From Geobacter sp. UBA6151 (GTDB lineage Bacteria; Desulfobacterota; Desulfuromonadia; Geobacterales; Pseudopelobacteraceae): a DNA stretch of 64,000 bases. Under the pieces are notes generated by a model, which did not search any database, was not told the DNA's origin, and worked only from the letters and a program-made list of their open reading frames with translations. This document shows, one piece after another, positions 17,862 through 26,668 of this stretch (position 1 is its first letter; the number at the start of each line of letters is the position of its first letter). The position numbers and the translations under genes are program-made. The DNA is taken from NCBI GenBank assembly GCA_002423105.1, contig DIUT01000037.1, forward strand, positions 1 through 64,000. The letters are read 5' to 3'.

Positions 17862-18248
17862 ATGATGAACAATTCAGTAACCATAGCGCCTGATCTGTTG
17901 ATACAGGATCAGAAGGCCGAGCAGCTCGCCTCAAAAGTAAAGCCGGGGCGGGAGCCGCTCAGTGACGCCAAGCGGAAAGAGTTTAAGAAGATTTCCAAAG
18001 ATTTTGAGGCCATGTTTACTGGGATGATGCTCAAAGGAATGCGTGCAACGGTACCTGAGGACAAGCTGACTGGTGGCGGCAAGGCCGAGGAGACCTACCG
18101 CTATCTGCTGGACCAGGAGTATGCGAATGCTGCCGCACAACGTGGCGGTACAGGATCGCTTGCAAGCATGGTGGAGAAGGAGTTGCTTAAGCGCTATGAA
18201 GGGCCGCCGTCACTAGCCGGAAGAGCCAAGTCTGGTGAAGAAAAATGA
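17862..18248 (+). CDS. flgJ: Rod-binding protein FlgJ (N-terminal domain only)
   Basis: The 128-residue protein has the rod-binding domain (FKKISKDFEAMFTGMMLKGM, then YRYLLDQEYANAAAQRGG). It lacks the C-terminal peptidoglycan hydrolase found in enterobacterial FlgJ, as is usual in delta-proteobacteria. It is thought to cap the growing rod. Two adjacent ATGs at 17862 and 17865 are candidate starts. The upstream ATG at 17790 would add 24 residues inside a promoter-like AT-rich stretch and is rejected. The end overlaps flgN by 4 bp. Confidence 0.88.
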   Translation: MMNNSVTIAPDLLIQDQKAEQLASKVKPGREPLSDAKRKEFKKISKDFEAMFTGMMLKGMRATVPEDKLTGGGKAEETYRYLLDQEYANAAAQRGGTGSLASMVEKELLKRYEGPPSLAGRAKSGEEK

Positions 18249-18742
18249 GTGATGCGGTACAGGAGTTGGCAGCAGCCCTTGCAGAGCAGTTGGCTGTCTG
18301 TGCAGAGCTTCGGAAGTTGCTACTGGATGAGCAGAAGGCTATGAGTACACTTGATACGTCGTTCCTGGAAGCTATTAACAGCAGCAAAGAGCAGATTGTC
18401 AGCCGTCAGAGAAAAGCGACTGATCAATTGCGCAACGTACTGGGGCGTTTGGCACGGCACGCAGGTATTCCTGCCGACAGTAGCCTCAGTGAGCTATTGA
18501 ACACGCTGCCGAAAGATGCGGTGCAGCAGTTGGCTCCTTTGCAAAAACAATTGCAAGAGGCTGGCAGCGCCGTTAAAGAGCTTGCGTTCCAGAACAGGGC
18601 TGTGCTGGAACGTTTTCTGGGAACCATCAATGATTCATTGGGATTTTTAACGCGTATCCTGAACAGCTCCAACTTTTACGGAGCTAATGGCGCCTATCGT
18701 AAAGAACAGACTGGTGCCATGATTGTAAACAGGGAGGCTTAA
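18245..18742 (+). CDS. flgN: Flagellar export chaperone FlgN
   Basis: This 165-residue, largely helical protein overlaps flgJ by ATGA and lies directly before flgK and flgL, whose products are FlgN clients. The N-terminal helices (ELAAALAEQLAVCAELRKLL) and the C-terminal part (LGFLTRILNSSNFYGANGAY) fit the FlgN family. Sequence identity in this family is low, so context carries much of the weight. FlgN binds unassembled FlgK and FlgL and delivers them to FlhA. Confidence 0.85.
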   Translation: MSDAVQELAAALAEQLAVCAELRKLLLDEQKAMSTLDTSFLEAINSSKEQIVSRQRKATDQLRNVLGRLARHAGIPADSSLSELLNTLPKDAVQQLAPLQKQLQEAGSAVKELAFQNRAVLERFLGTINDSLGFLTRILNSSNFYGANGAYRKEQTGAMIVNREA

Positions 18743-18743
18743 G

Positions 18744-20162
18744 ATGGGTTTGAATGCAGTTTTAGCAATAGGCACCGCCGGACTTAAAGTTAACCAGATT
18801 GCCATGGAAGTGGCCAGCGAGAATATTGCCAACGTCAACACCCCGGGCTATTCGCGCCAGAGAGTTCTGCTTGAGACAGCTCCTCCAACCAATCATAACG
18901 GTTTTCCATTGGGAACAGGCGTTAAAATTTCAACCGTGGAGCGCTACTATGATGCCCTACTGCAAAAACAGCTACTAAATGCAGGCACCACGTCCGGTTA
19001 CAACAACGCCAACCTGCAACTGTTACAGCAGGTAGAACCGGCGTTTAACGAACTTGTATATGATGGGCTTGGCACTTCAATAAACAATTTCTTCAACTCT
19101 TGGCAGGATTTGACCCTGAATCCCAGCGGCACAGCCGAACGCCAGGCCGTGCTTTCCAAAGCAGAAATCATGACCGACCAGTTCCACTATGTCAGCAGGA
19201 CCCTGACCACTGCCATGGTTACCCAGGATGAAAGCCTGACGGCACAAACCACAGATATCAATCAACAACTTAAAGATATTGCGTATCTGAATGGTCAGAT
19301 CAAGACCACCGAGCTGATACAGGGTAACGCCAATGAGATGCGGGACCAGCGGGATTATCTGATCCGCCAGCTTGGCGAGAATGTTGCGATAAGCTTTGTG
19401 GAAAATACCAATGGCACCACTGATGTTTCATACACCGATACAACGGGAACCTATGCTCTTGTCACCGATTCTGATGTAATCAATAATTTTACCCTGACAG
19501 CCAACGGAAATTTGCCTGACCCGGCCAATACGGTAAAGCACGATGTTCAGCTTACTCCAACAGGTGCCGGTGCTCCGGTAACCATAGCGCCCACTACCGG
19601 TAAATTGGGGGCAACAATGGTCACCCGTGATACCACCTTGCAGGGGTATCTGAATGATCTGGATGTCATTGCCAATAAACTTGTAACCGATATCAACGGG
19701 TTGCATGTGAGCGGTGCACCCCTCACCTACGATAATAACGGAGTTGCGGGTGCCGAGTTCTTTGCTGCAGCCGGTACAACTGCTGCAACTATTCTACTTG
19801 ATGTCAACGTAAAAGGGCTTCCGGACAATATCGCAGCCGCCAGCGGCGCAACTTTTTACAAGGGAGACAACAGTAACGCCCTGGCCATTGCCGAGCTGAA
19901 TGCAACCACCGGCGGCTATTCCATGAGCTACAAAGCCCTTGTTGCGAAAGTTGGTCAGGATGTCCAGTCATCCAAGACTGTGGTTTCCCAGGATGCGGCG
20001 TTTATGAAGCAACTGGTTACACTGCGGGATTCCAACTCCGGTGTTTCTTTGGATGAAGAGTTGACAGACCTCATTAAGTTCCAGCGTTCCTATCAAGCAT
20101 CGTCCAAGCTTATCACCACAGCCACAGATATGATGGACATAGCCATTGGCCTTGTGCGCTAA
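18744..20162 (+). CDS. flgK: Flagellar hook-associated protein 1 FlgK
   Basis: This 472-residue protein starts with the axial motif (QIAMEVASENIANVNTPGYS) and has the FlgK helical domain (YDGLGTSINNFFNSWQDLTL) typical of hook-filament junction proteins. It ends with LDEELTDLIKFQRSYQASSK and TTATDMMDIAIGLVR. FlgK forms the first junction ring. The start ATG follows GGGAGGCTTAAG, one base after the flgN stop. The threonine- and alanine-rich central part is variable in the family. Confidence 0.96.
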   Translation: MGLNAVLAIGTAGLKVNQIAMEVASENIANVNTPGYSRQRVLLETAPPTNHNGFPLGTGVKISTVERYYDALLQKQLLNAGTTSGYNNANLQLLQQVEPAFNELVYDGLGTSINNFFNSWQDLTLNPSGTAERQAVLSKAEIMTDQFHYVSRTLTTAMVTQDESLTAQTTDINQQLKDIAYLNGQIKTTELIQGNANEMRDQRDYLIRQLGENVAISFVENTNGTTDVSYTDTTGTYALVTDSDVINNFTLTANGNLPDPANTVKHDVQLTPTGAGAPVTIAPTTGKLGATMVTRDTTLQGYLNDLDVIANKLVTDINGLHVSGAPLTYDNNGVAGAEFFAAAGTTAATILLDVNVKGLPDNIAAASGATFYKGDNSNALAIAELNATTGGYSMSYKALVAKVGQDVQSSKTVVSQDAAFMKQLVTLRDSNSGVSLDEELTDLIKFQRSYQASSKLITTATDMMDIAIGLVR

Positions 20163-20174
20163 CAGGAGATTGCC

Positions 20175-21089
20175 ATGCGTATTACCCCGAATATAACCGC
20201 CAATAATTCGCTGTATAACATCCAGTCCTCACGAGCATTGCTGGACAGTATTCAGGAGAAGATTTCTTCCGGTAAAAACTTTAACCGGGTCAGTGATGAT
20301 CCGGTATCAGCCAATCTGCTGATGGGGATCAACGACCGTTACAGCGGCAATGAACAGTTTAAGAGTAATATTTCCAAAGCCAACATCTGGCTGAACATGA
20401 CCTCCACTGCTCTGGACGGCATGTCCAAGACCATGGCAGATATTAAAACACTGGTGGCTACTGTTACAAATGGCAGTAACAATCAGAATACCCTGAATGA
20501 CACTGCCGCATCACTGACGCTTATGCGTCAACAACTGGCAGATATGGGAAATACCCAGCTGGATGACCAGTATCTGTTTGCAGGCACTGCTACGAACACA
20601 AAGCCCTTTGACTCGGATGTCGTTATTCCGCCCGCAGTAGCATCTCCAGACCTGTATAACGGTAATGATAATGTGAACATCGTGCAGATTGATGTGTCGG
20701 CAACGGAAAATCTTAATATTACCGGAAGTAGCGTGCTCGGAGATAACTCGGGAGGCAATGTTAATATTCTGTGGGAACTGGATAAATTGATTGCAGCCAT
20801 TAAAGTCAATGACATCCCTGGCATACAGGCGGGAGCCAATCAGGTGGAGCTGGCGGCTGACCAGATTCAGCGAGCTCAGGTTACCGCTGCTACCCGCATC
20901 AGCCGCTTGGAATTTATGGACAAGATGCTGGATAACACCAAAAATACGCTTCAAACGGTCTATAGCAATGTCCAGAACGCGGACTATGCCAAGCTTGCAG
21001 TGGAGCTGACCCAGCAGAAGACCGCTTTTGAGGCAACGCTTTCATCCACGGCGAAAATCACCCAGATGTCACTGCTTGACTATCTCTGA
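20175..21089 (+). CDS. flgL: Flagellar hook-associated protein 3 FlgL
   Basis: This 304-residue flagellin-like protein has the N-terminal D0/D1 region (ALLDSIQEKISSGKNFNRVS, DDPVSA) and a C-terminal helix (YAKLAVELTQQKTAFEATLS). FlgL forms the second junction ring between FlgK and the filament. CAGGAG precedes the ATG. It is the last gene of the flagellar cluster. csrA and fliW, which often follow flgL, are absent. Confidence 0.95.
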   Translation: MRITPNITANNSLYNIQSSRALLDSIQEKISSGKNFNRVSDDPVSANLLMGINDRYSGNEQFKSNISKANIWLNMTSTALDGMSKTMADIKTLVATVTNGSNNQNTLNDTAASLTLMRQQLADMGNTQLDDQYLFAGTATNTKPFDSDVVIPPAVASPDLYNGNDNVNIVQIDVSATENLNITGSSVLGDNSGGNVNILWELDKLIAAIKVNDIPGIQAGANQVELAADQIQRAQVTAATRISRLEFMDKMLDNTKNTLQTVYSNVQNADYAKLAVELTQQKTAFEATLSSTAKITQMSLLDYL

Positions 21090-21123
21090 CAATTAAAGGA
21101 AGAGAATGTTGGATGGTTTTAAT

Positions 21124-21165
21124 ACCCCCCACCCGCAGCTTGCGGTGTGGGGGGTGTCGTTTTGT
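21124..21165 (+). terminator. Terminator at the end of the flagellar cluster
   Basis: A GC-rich stem (ACCCCCCACCCGCA paired with TGCGGTGTGGGGGGT, one bulge, loop GCT) is followed by TCGTTTTGTTT. It lies between convergent flgL and leuD and may stop both transcripts. Confidence 0.85.
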
Positions 21166-21693
21166 TTAATATTTCTTGTCCGCGTAATCCACCCATCCGC
21201 CAGCAATGACCAGCGCCTTGTCAAAGGGGGATAGCTCAAAGCTGAAGGTTTTCTGCTTGCCGCCACTTGATACAGTCAAAGTCTGGGCTTCAATGTCGAT
21301 GGCCATGGAGGTGTCTGCGTCTGCTGCATGGGAAAATATCTGGTCCAGATCTGCCTTGGGCAGTTCGATGGCTGCCATGCCGCAGTTGAACATGTTCTGG
21401 CGGAAAATGCGGGCAAACGACTCTGCCACGACGCAGGTAATGTCATTTACCTCAAACACCCAGGGAGCATGTTCGCGAGAAGAACCGCAGCCAAAGTTGG
21501 CGCGGGAAACAATGACCCGTGCATTCCGGGTCTTTTCTCCCTTCGGGTCAAAACCGTCAAGTTTCAGGTCTTCCAGCATGTAGGGTTTCAGGTCTTGCTT
21601 GGTGATCTCAGTCAGGTACTTGGCCGGAATGATCTCATCGGTGTTGATGTCACTGCGGTCCAGAAAGAGGACAGGGCCTCCGAAAGTTTTCAT
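21166..21693 (-). CDS. leuD: 3-isopropylmalate dehydratase small subunit LeuD
   Basis: This 175-residue protein carries the small-subunit aconitase swivel signature (ANFGCGSSREHAPWVF, about residues 65-80). With LeuC it isomerises 2- to 3-isopropylmalate in leucine synthesis. It starts behind AAAGGAGTTCCC and lies 24 bp downstream of leuC on the same strand. The N-terminus (DRSDINTDEIIPAKYL) matches LeuD and also homoaconitase or citraconate-type paralogues. LeuD is the simplest call because leuC is adjacent. Confidence 0.92.
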   Translation of the reverse strand: MKTFGGPVLFLDRSDINTDEIIPAKYLTEITKQDLKPYMLEDLKLDGFDPKGEKTRNARVIVSRANFGCGSSREHAPWVFEVNDITCVVAESFARIFRQNMFNCGMAAIELPKADLDQIFSHAADADTSMAIDIEAQTLTVSSGGKQKTFSFELSPFDKALVIAGGWVDYADKKY

Positions 21694-21717
21694 TGGGAAC
21701 TCCTTTATTGTTCTGTG

Positions 21718-23001
21718 TTAGAGGTACTTCCGGGGATCGGCGATTTTGCCCTCGATGGCTGTTGCTGCTGCCGTTGCTGGTGACATCAGGTGCACCATGC
21801 CGCCTTTGCCCATCCGACCGTTAAAGTTGCGGTTCGTGGTGGAGGCGCAAACTTCGCCATCGGCAAGAACGCCGTTGCTCATCCCCAGGCAGGCTCCACA
21901 GGTGGAGTTGGTGACACAGAAGCCCGCATCCAAAAAAATGTCGATCAACCCCTCATGCATGGCATCACGATAAATTTTAGGGGTGGCGGGTGATAAAATC
22001 CCCCGTACATTATCGGCAAGTTTGCGGCCTTTCAGAATCTGTGCGGCGACCCGAAGGTCTTCCAAGCGACCGTTGGTGCAGGAGCCCAAATAAATTTGGT
22101 CAACCGGGTTTTGGCCGAACTCTGCAACCGGTTTGACCTGATCCGGTTTAACCCCGAAGGTAGCTACCGGCACCAGACTTACTGCATCAATTTCGAGAGT
22201 TTGTTCATAGACTGCGTCGTCATCGGAACACCACTTGGAGTACTCATCCAATGCAGCATTTTTTGACGAAAACTCGTCCTGGATGAACGGCCAGAGATAT
22301 TCTACCGTGGTTATGTCCGGCATACAGATACCGGAGGTGCCCCCGGCCTCAATGGCCATGTTGCAGAGTGTCATGCGTGATTCCATGGTCATTGCGTCAA
22401 TGGTGGAGCCACGGAATTCCAGCACCCGATCAGTGGCGCCATTGACGCCTATCCGACCGATCAGGGTTAAGACCACATCCTTGGCATAGACCCCCTTGGG
22501 CAGCTCACCGTTGACATTAACCCGGATGGTTTTGGGTTCGCGGAAGGCGCAAACCCCCTTCAAGATGCCCACTTCAAGATCGGTGGTGCCCACACCGGCG
22601 GCAAAGGCGCCGAAGGCGCCATGGGTACAGGTATGGGAGTCGCCCATGATAACGGTATTGCCGGGGCGGATGAAACCTTTCTCGGGAAAGAGCGCATGGC
22701 AGACGCCATTGGCACCCACATCGAAAAAATCCCTGATTCTCTGGCGCCTAGCCCAGTCGCGCAGTATTTTGGCCTGGGTAGCTGTTTTGGAATCCTTTGA
22801 AGGGGTGACATGATCAATGACCGCCTTGATCTTCGAGGAGTCAAAGACCCGATCCTTGCCTCGTTCAACCAAGTCAACGATGGCGATGGGGGTGGTAATC
22901 TCGTGACAGAGCACGACATCCAGGCGCAGCACTTTGGTGCCGCTGAACGGTTCATCCACCAGGTGGGCCGCAAAAATCTTTTCAGCAGTGGTCTTGCCCA
23001 T
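21718..23001 (-). CDS. leuC: 3-isopropylmalate dehydratase large subunit LeuC
   Basis: This 427-residue aconitase-family protein has the 4Fe-4S ligands in GSCTNGRLEDLRVA and in STCGACLGMSNGV. It also has MGDSHTCTHGAFGAFAAGVG. The ATG at 23001 sits behind AAAGGAAGGTTTGT and begins the conserved MGKTTAEKI. A 28-residue upstream extension of the frame is not conserved. Its length matches the short, archaeal-type LeuC group. It forms an operon with leuD. The leuC promoter region faces larB on the opposite strand. Confidence 0.93.
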   Translation of the reverse strand: MGKTTAEKIFAAHLVDEPFSGTKVLRLDVVLCHEITTPIAIVDLVERGKDRVFDSSKIKAVIDHVTPSKDSKTATQAKILRDWARRQRIRDFFDVGANGVCHALFPEKGFIRPGNTVIMGDSHTCTHGAFGAFAAGVGTTDLEVGILKGVCAFREPKTIRVNVNGELPKGVYAKDVVLTLIGRIGVNGATDRVLEFRGSTIDAMTMESRMTLCNMAIEAGGTSGICMPDITTVEYLWPFIQDEFSSKNAALDEYSKWCSDDDAVYEQTLEIDAVSLVPVATFGVKPDQVKPVAEFGQNPVDQIYLGSCTNGRLEDLRVAAQILKGRKLADNVRGILSPATPKIYRDAMHEGLIDIFLDAGFCVTNSTCGACLGMSNGVLADGEVCASTTNRNFNGRMGKGGMVHLMSPATAAATAIEGKIADPRKYL

Positions 23002-23183
23002 ACAAACCTTCCTTTCGGGTGATTCAAAATTGTAAAAACATACCAGAATGGGATGGTGAAGTCCACAGCTTTGGTGTGGTAACATCCTGTTTTCGGGAGC
23101 TTAAACAGCATGGTGACAATGGCGTTATGTTGCAGGTATGCTATACAGGAAGCGGGCCGTACGGCAGTTCATGGAGGAAATCA

Positions 23184-23960
23184 ATGCAGGAACAACAGCT
23201 TGTGGAAATGCTGGAAGAGGTACGTACAGGGCGGCTTACCGTTCTTCAGGGGGTTGAGCGTTTGCGCCACCTGCCCTTTGAGGATATCGGTATAGCGCAC
23301 GTGGATCACCATCGGGCGTTGCGCCAAGGGCAGCCGGAGGTGATTTTCGGGCAAGGCAAGACAGCGGAGCAGATTGACTGCATCATGCAAGCCATGCTGC
23401 GTCGCAGCAGCAGGGGCAATATCCTGGTTACCCGCCTGGATGCCGCAAAGGCGCAGGAGTTACAGCGCAGTTATCTCGATGCCGTTCATCATGGTGACGC
23501 CCGATGCCTGACTCTGGAGCGCTCTCCGCAACAGGAGGCAGGACGGGGAAGTATTTTGGTCATCTCAGCCGGAACTTCGGATATTCCCGTTGCTGCCGAG
23601 GCATTGGTCACCGCCCGTTTTCTTGGCAACCGGACTGAGCATCTCTATGATGTGGGGGTGGCTGGTATTCATCGGTTGCTGGCCAGGCTGGAGTTGATCC
23701 GTTCCGCCACGGTGCTGATTGTGGTGGCCGGTATGGAAGGGGCCTTGCCTTCTGTCGTGGGAGGACTGGTGGACCGACCGGTGATCGCGGTGCCTACCTC
23801 CGTTGGTTATGGCGCCTCATTCGGCGGCATAGCTGCTCTGCTGGGGATGCTTAATTCGTGTGCCAGCGGCGTTACGGTGGTCAACATAGACAATGGTTTT
23901 GGCGCTGCCTGTGCCGCCAGTCTGATGAACCGTCGTGACAGCGGCACAGGCAAAGATTGA
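23184..23960 (+). CDS. larB: LarB-like protein (AIR carboxylase family)
   Basis: This 258-residue protein has an N-terminal LarB extension (VRTGRLTVLQGVERLRHLPF, then EDIGIAHVDHHRALRQGQPE) and a C-terminal PurE-like domain. The PurE-like domain includes ILVISAGTSDIPVAAEA and VIAVPTSVGYGASFGGIAAL. LarB makes the nicotinic-acid-derived pincer cofactor precursor used by lactate racemase (LarA) and related enzymes. The ATG at 23184 lies behind TGGAGGAAATCA. larC, larE and larA are not in the window, so a role in cofactor synthesis is inferred from the family only. Confidence 0.85.
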   Translation: MQEQQLVEMLEEVRTGRLTVLQGVERLRHLPFEDIGIAHVDHHRALRQGQPEVIFGQGKTAEQIDCIMQAMLRRSSRGNILVTRLDAAKAQELQRSYLDAVHHGDARCLTLERSPQQEAGRGSILVISAGTSDIPVAAEALVTARFLGNRTEHLYDVGVAGIHRLLARLELIRSATVLIVVAGMEGALPSVVGGLVDRPVIAVPTSVGYGASFGGIAALLGMLNSCASGVTVVNIDNGFGAACAASLMNRRDSGTGKD

Positions 23961-23976
23961 TAAAAAAGCACCTTTT

Positions 23977-24951
23977 CTAGCTGTGCAGCCAGCGCGCGAC
24001 ATCCTTGGCATGGTAGGTGATGATCAGGTCAGCGCCTGCGCGCTTGAAGCCCATCATGGTTTCCATGACCACCCGCTGCTCGTCTATCCAGTTGTTGCGG
24101 GCAGCTGCCTTGATCATGCTGTACTCACCTGACACATTGTAAACTGCCAAAGGTATGTCGAATTCATTGCGCAGATCCCGGACGATATCCAGATAGGGCA
24201 ATCCTGGCTTGACCATGATGATGTCCGCCCCTTCCTCGATGTCTTGCCGGGCTTCCCGCAGCGCCTCGCGGCGGTTGGCCGGGTCCATCTGATAAGAACG
24301 CCGGTCGCCGAACTGCGGTGTGGATTCGGCAGCCTCCCGGAACGGACCATAGTAGCCCGAGGCATATTTTACGGCATAGCTCATAATGGGAAGGTGGGTA
24401 AAGTTGTGTTCGTCAAGTATGGTACGGATTGCAGCAACCCGCCCATCCATCATGTCTGACGGAGCGACCATGTCGGCGCCGGCCCTGGCGTGGGAGAGCG
24501 CCTCCTGAGCCAGCAATTGTACCGTTGCATCATTGTCCACGTCACCGTCCTTGATAAGGCCACAGTGCCCGTGATCGGTGTATTCGCAGAGGCAGACGTC
24601 AGTGATGACAGCCAGTTCGGGCACAGCTGCTTTGATGGCCCGTATGGTGTTCTGAATAATGCCGGTATCGGAATAGGCGTCGCTGCCTACTTCATCCTTG
24701 GTTTCAGGTATGCCAAAGAGGATTACGGCAGGAATGCCCAGCTGGTGTACTTCACGAGCCTCTTCGACAATATGCTCAATCGACTGTTGGAAGATGCCCG
24801 GCATGGAGCTGATCTCTTTTTTGATACCGGAACCGAAGGCGGAAAACATGGGATAGATCAGGTTGTTTGCTGAGAGGGAGGTCTCCCGGGTCATTCTGCG
24901 AAAAACCTCTTTACCGCGAATCCGTCGGGATCTGAGCTGGGGGAAAAACAT
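23977..24951 (-). CDS. hemB: Delta-aminolevulinic acid dehydratase HemB
   Basis: This 324-residue protein condenses two 5-aminolevulinate molecules to porphobilinogen. Schiff-base lysines are in [18 protein letters not shown] and [15 protein letters not shown] Cys-rich zinc site ([14 protein letters not shown]) marks it as zinc-dependent. The ATG at 24951 is 9 nt from AAGGAG. The ATG at 24960 touches that ribosome site and is rejected. It is convergent with larB, only 16 bp apart, with no clear terminator between them. Confidence 0.95.
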   Translation of the reverse strand: MFFPQLRSRRIRGKEVFRRMTRETSLSANNLIYPMFSAFGSGIKKEISSMPGIFQQSIEHIVEEAREVHQLGIPAVILFGIPETKDEVGSDAYSDTGIIQNTIRAIKAAVPELAVITDVCLCEYTDHGHCGLIKDGDVDNDATVQLLAQEALSHARAGADMVAPSDMMDGRVAAIRTILDEHNFTHLPIMSYAVKYASGYYGPFREAAESTPQFGDRRSYQMDPANRREALREARQDIEEGADIIMVKPGLPYLDIVRDLRNEFDIPLAVYNVSGEYSMIKAAARNNWIDEQRVVMETMMGFKRAGADLIITYHAKDVARWLHS

Positions 24952-25146
24952 GGATTCCATCTCCTTGGAAAATGAAGTTGCCGCATAGTATCCAAAGACG
25001 GCAGATGAAGCAAGAATGACCTGTTGTCTCTGGCAATGAGGGGGAAATAATTACTGGTATCAAAACTGAAAGGTATGATACAAAAAACAAATGTTTAGAA
25101 ATTAAAGTAAGAGCGTCACGCCGCATTTGAAAGGAGGAAAAATCAG

Positions 25147-26481
25147 ATGAAAAAATTAAGAGTACTGCTTGGTATAGTTGCATGTACCGCGGTAATACAG
25201 GCCGGGGCCGCTCTTGCTGAAAACCGTGCCGAGACCTTTATTTTGTCTCCTTATGCAGGGGGCTATACATTTCAGGGGAAGCAGAACATTAAGACCGGAC
25301 CGGTTCTTGGTGTGCGACTGGGCTACAACATCACAGAAAACTGGGCGTTTGAGGGAGTTCTTGATTACGCCAATTCTGACCTTAAAAACAGCTCTGGCAC
25401 TGCAGAAAAACTGCGCTATGGCGGTGATGTGGTCTACAGTTTTCTGCCAAAAAACAGCCTGGTTCCCTACGTTGCAGCAGGTTTTGGCGGAATGGATCTG
25501 AGGGCTGCCGGTGCAGACAGCGGGACACGGTGGGTTGCCAACTACGGTGGCGGTGTTAAATGGTTCTTTGTTGATGATGTTGCCCTGCGTGCAGATGTTC
25601 GCGGTCTGAACTACAGCATTGGTGAGCTATACACCAACGTACAGTACACAGTTGGTCTGCATATCGCCATTGGTGCTGCCAAGCCTGCGCCACAACCGGC
25701 GCCAATGCCGATGGAAGCCGCTGCTCCCAAAGCAGCGCCGGTGGTTGTCGTGCCTCCGGCTCCCACTGTTAGTCTGTCGGCAAATCCCGGTTCCATTGAA
25801 AAAGGCAAGAGCGCAACACTTTCCTGGAACTCCCAGAATGCAACCGGCTGTGTAATTCAGCCGGGTGTTGGTCTGGTAGCCGCTCAGGGTTCCAAAGCGG
25901 TAACGCCTGCATCGGATGTTTCCTATACCCTGACCTGTAAGGGAGACGGTGGTAGCGCAAGTACCGCCGCTGCTGTTGCTGTTACGTTACCCCCACCGCC
26001 AGTGATGGCGGAAGCGTCGGCCAAAAAGGCCTCTGCTGTTGCAGCCGGTGCCCGTTTTGCGCTGAAAATTCAGTTTGATACCGGCAAGTCGCTAATCAAG
26101 AAGGAATACTACAACGAACTGAAAGAAGTTGGTGATGGTCTGAATGAGCACAAGAACCTGAAAGGTGTGATTGAAGGTCATACCGACAGCGTTGGCAGTG
26201 ACGCTTCGAACATCGCGTTGTCGCAACGGCGCGCAAAAGCCGTCCGTGACTACATCATTAAGAACTTCAAGGTTGACGGTAAGCGCCTTGCTGCCAAAGG
26301 CTACGGCGAATCCCGTCCAATAGCAGACAACAAGACTGTTGAAGGCCGTGCACAGAATCGCCGGATTGAGGCTACATTTGAAGAAATTCCCAACTTCAAG
26401 GCTAATGCGGAACAGCCTGCTGCTCCGGTAAAGAAAGCGGCAAGGAAAGTGGTTAAGAAAAAGGCTGCTGTAAAGAAATAG
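25147..26481 (+). CDS. OmpA-family outer-membrane protein with lysine-rich tail
   Basis: This 444-residue protein has a signal peptide (LLGIVACTAVIQAGAALAEN), then a beta-barrel domain (about residues 28-180; AGGYTFQGKQNIKTGPVLGV). A Pro/Ala linker leads to an Ig-like domain (about 205-280; VSLSANPGSIEKGKSATLSW). An OmpA peptidoglycan-binding domain follows (about 300-415; IEGHTDSVGSDASNIALSQR). The last 20 residues are Lys/Ala repeats (KKAARKVVKKKAAVKK) like histone H1 tails, unusual for this family. The ribosome site is AAAGGAGG. It probably anchors the outer membrane to the wall. The gene stands alone, closed by a terminator. Confidence 0.9.
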   Translation: MKKLRVLLGIVACTAVIQAGAALAENRAETFILSPYAGGYTFQGKQNIKTGPVLGVRLGYNITENWAFEGVLDYANSDLKNSSGTAEKLRYGGDVVYSFLPKNSLVPYVAAGFGGMDLRAAGADSGTRWVANYGGGVKWFFVDDVALRADVRGLNYSIGELYTNVQYTVGLHIAIGAAKPAPQPAPMPMEAAAPKAAPVVVVPPAPTVSLSANPGSIEKGKSATLSWNSQNATGCVIQPGVGLVAAQGSKAVTPASDVSYTLTCKGDGGSASTAAAVAVTLPPPPVMAEASAKKASAVAAGARFALKIQFDTGKSLIKKEYYNELKEVGDGLNEHKNLKGVIEGHTDSVGSDASNIALSQRRAKAVRDYIIKNFKVDGKRLAAKGYGESRPIADNKTVEGRAQNRRIEATFEEIPNFKANAEQPAAPVKKAARKVVKKKAAVKK

Positions 26482-26564
26482 TGGCAGGCTCTTGTCAAAG
26501 AAGCAGAAATACGTATTGATGTTCTGCTGAACATCGAATTAATCGGAGTGCTCTGTATCTTTTA

Positions 26565-26586
26565 GGAGACGGTTTTTCTCGTCTCC
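26565..26586 (+). other. Small hairpin downstream of the OmpA gene
   Basis: GGAGACG and CGTCTCC form a 7-bp stem around a T-rich loop. It is about 80 bp after the OmpA stop and just before the stronger terminator hairpin at 26599. It may aid 3'-end stability. Confidence 0.45.
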
Positions 26587-26598
26587 GCTAATGAACAA

Positions 26599-26645
26599 GG
26601 AAAACGCCTCCGAAGTTATGTGACTTCGGAGGCGTTTCCTTTTGT
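26599..26645 (+). terminator. Intrinsic terminator after the OmpA gene
   Basis: A 17-bp stem (GGAAAACGCCTCCGAAGT with one bulge against its complement) and 6-nt loop is followed by TTTTG. It lies just before the radical SAM gene, so an upstream TTG start for that gene would fall inside the terminator. Confidence 0.85.
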
Positions 26646-26668
26646 ATACCGTGCAGATAAGGAAAATC

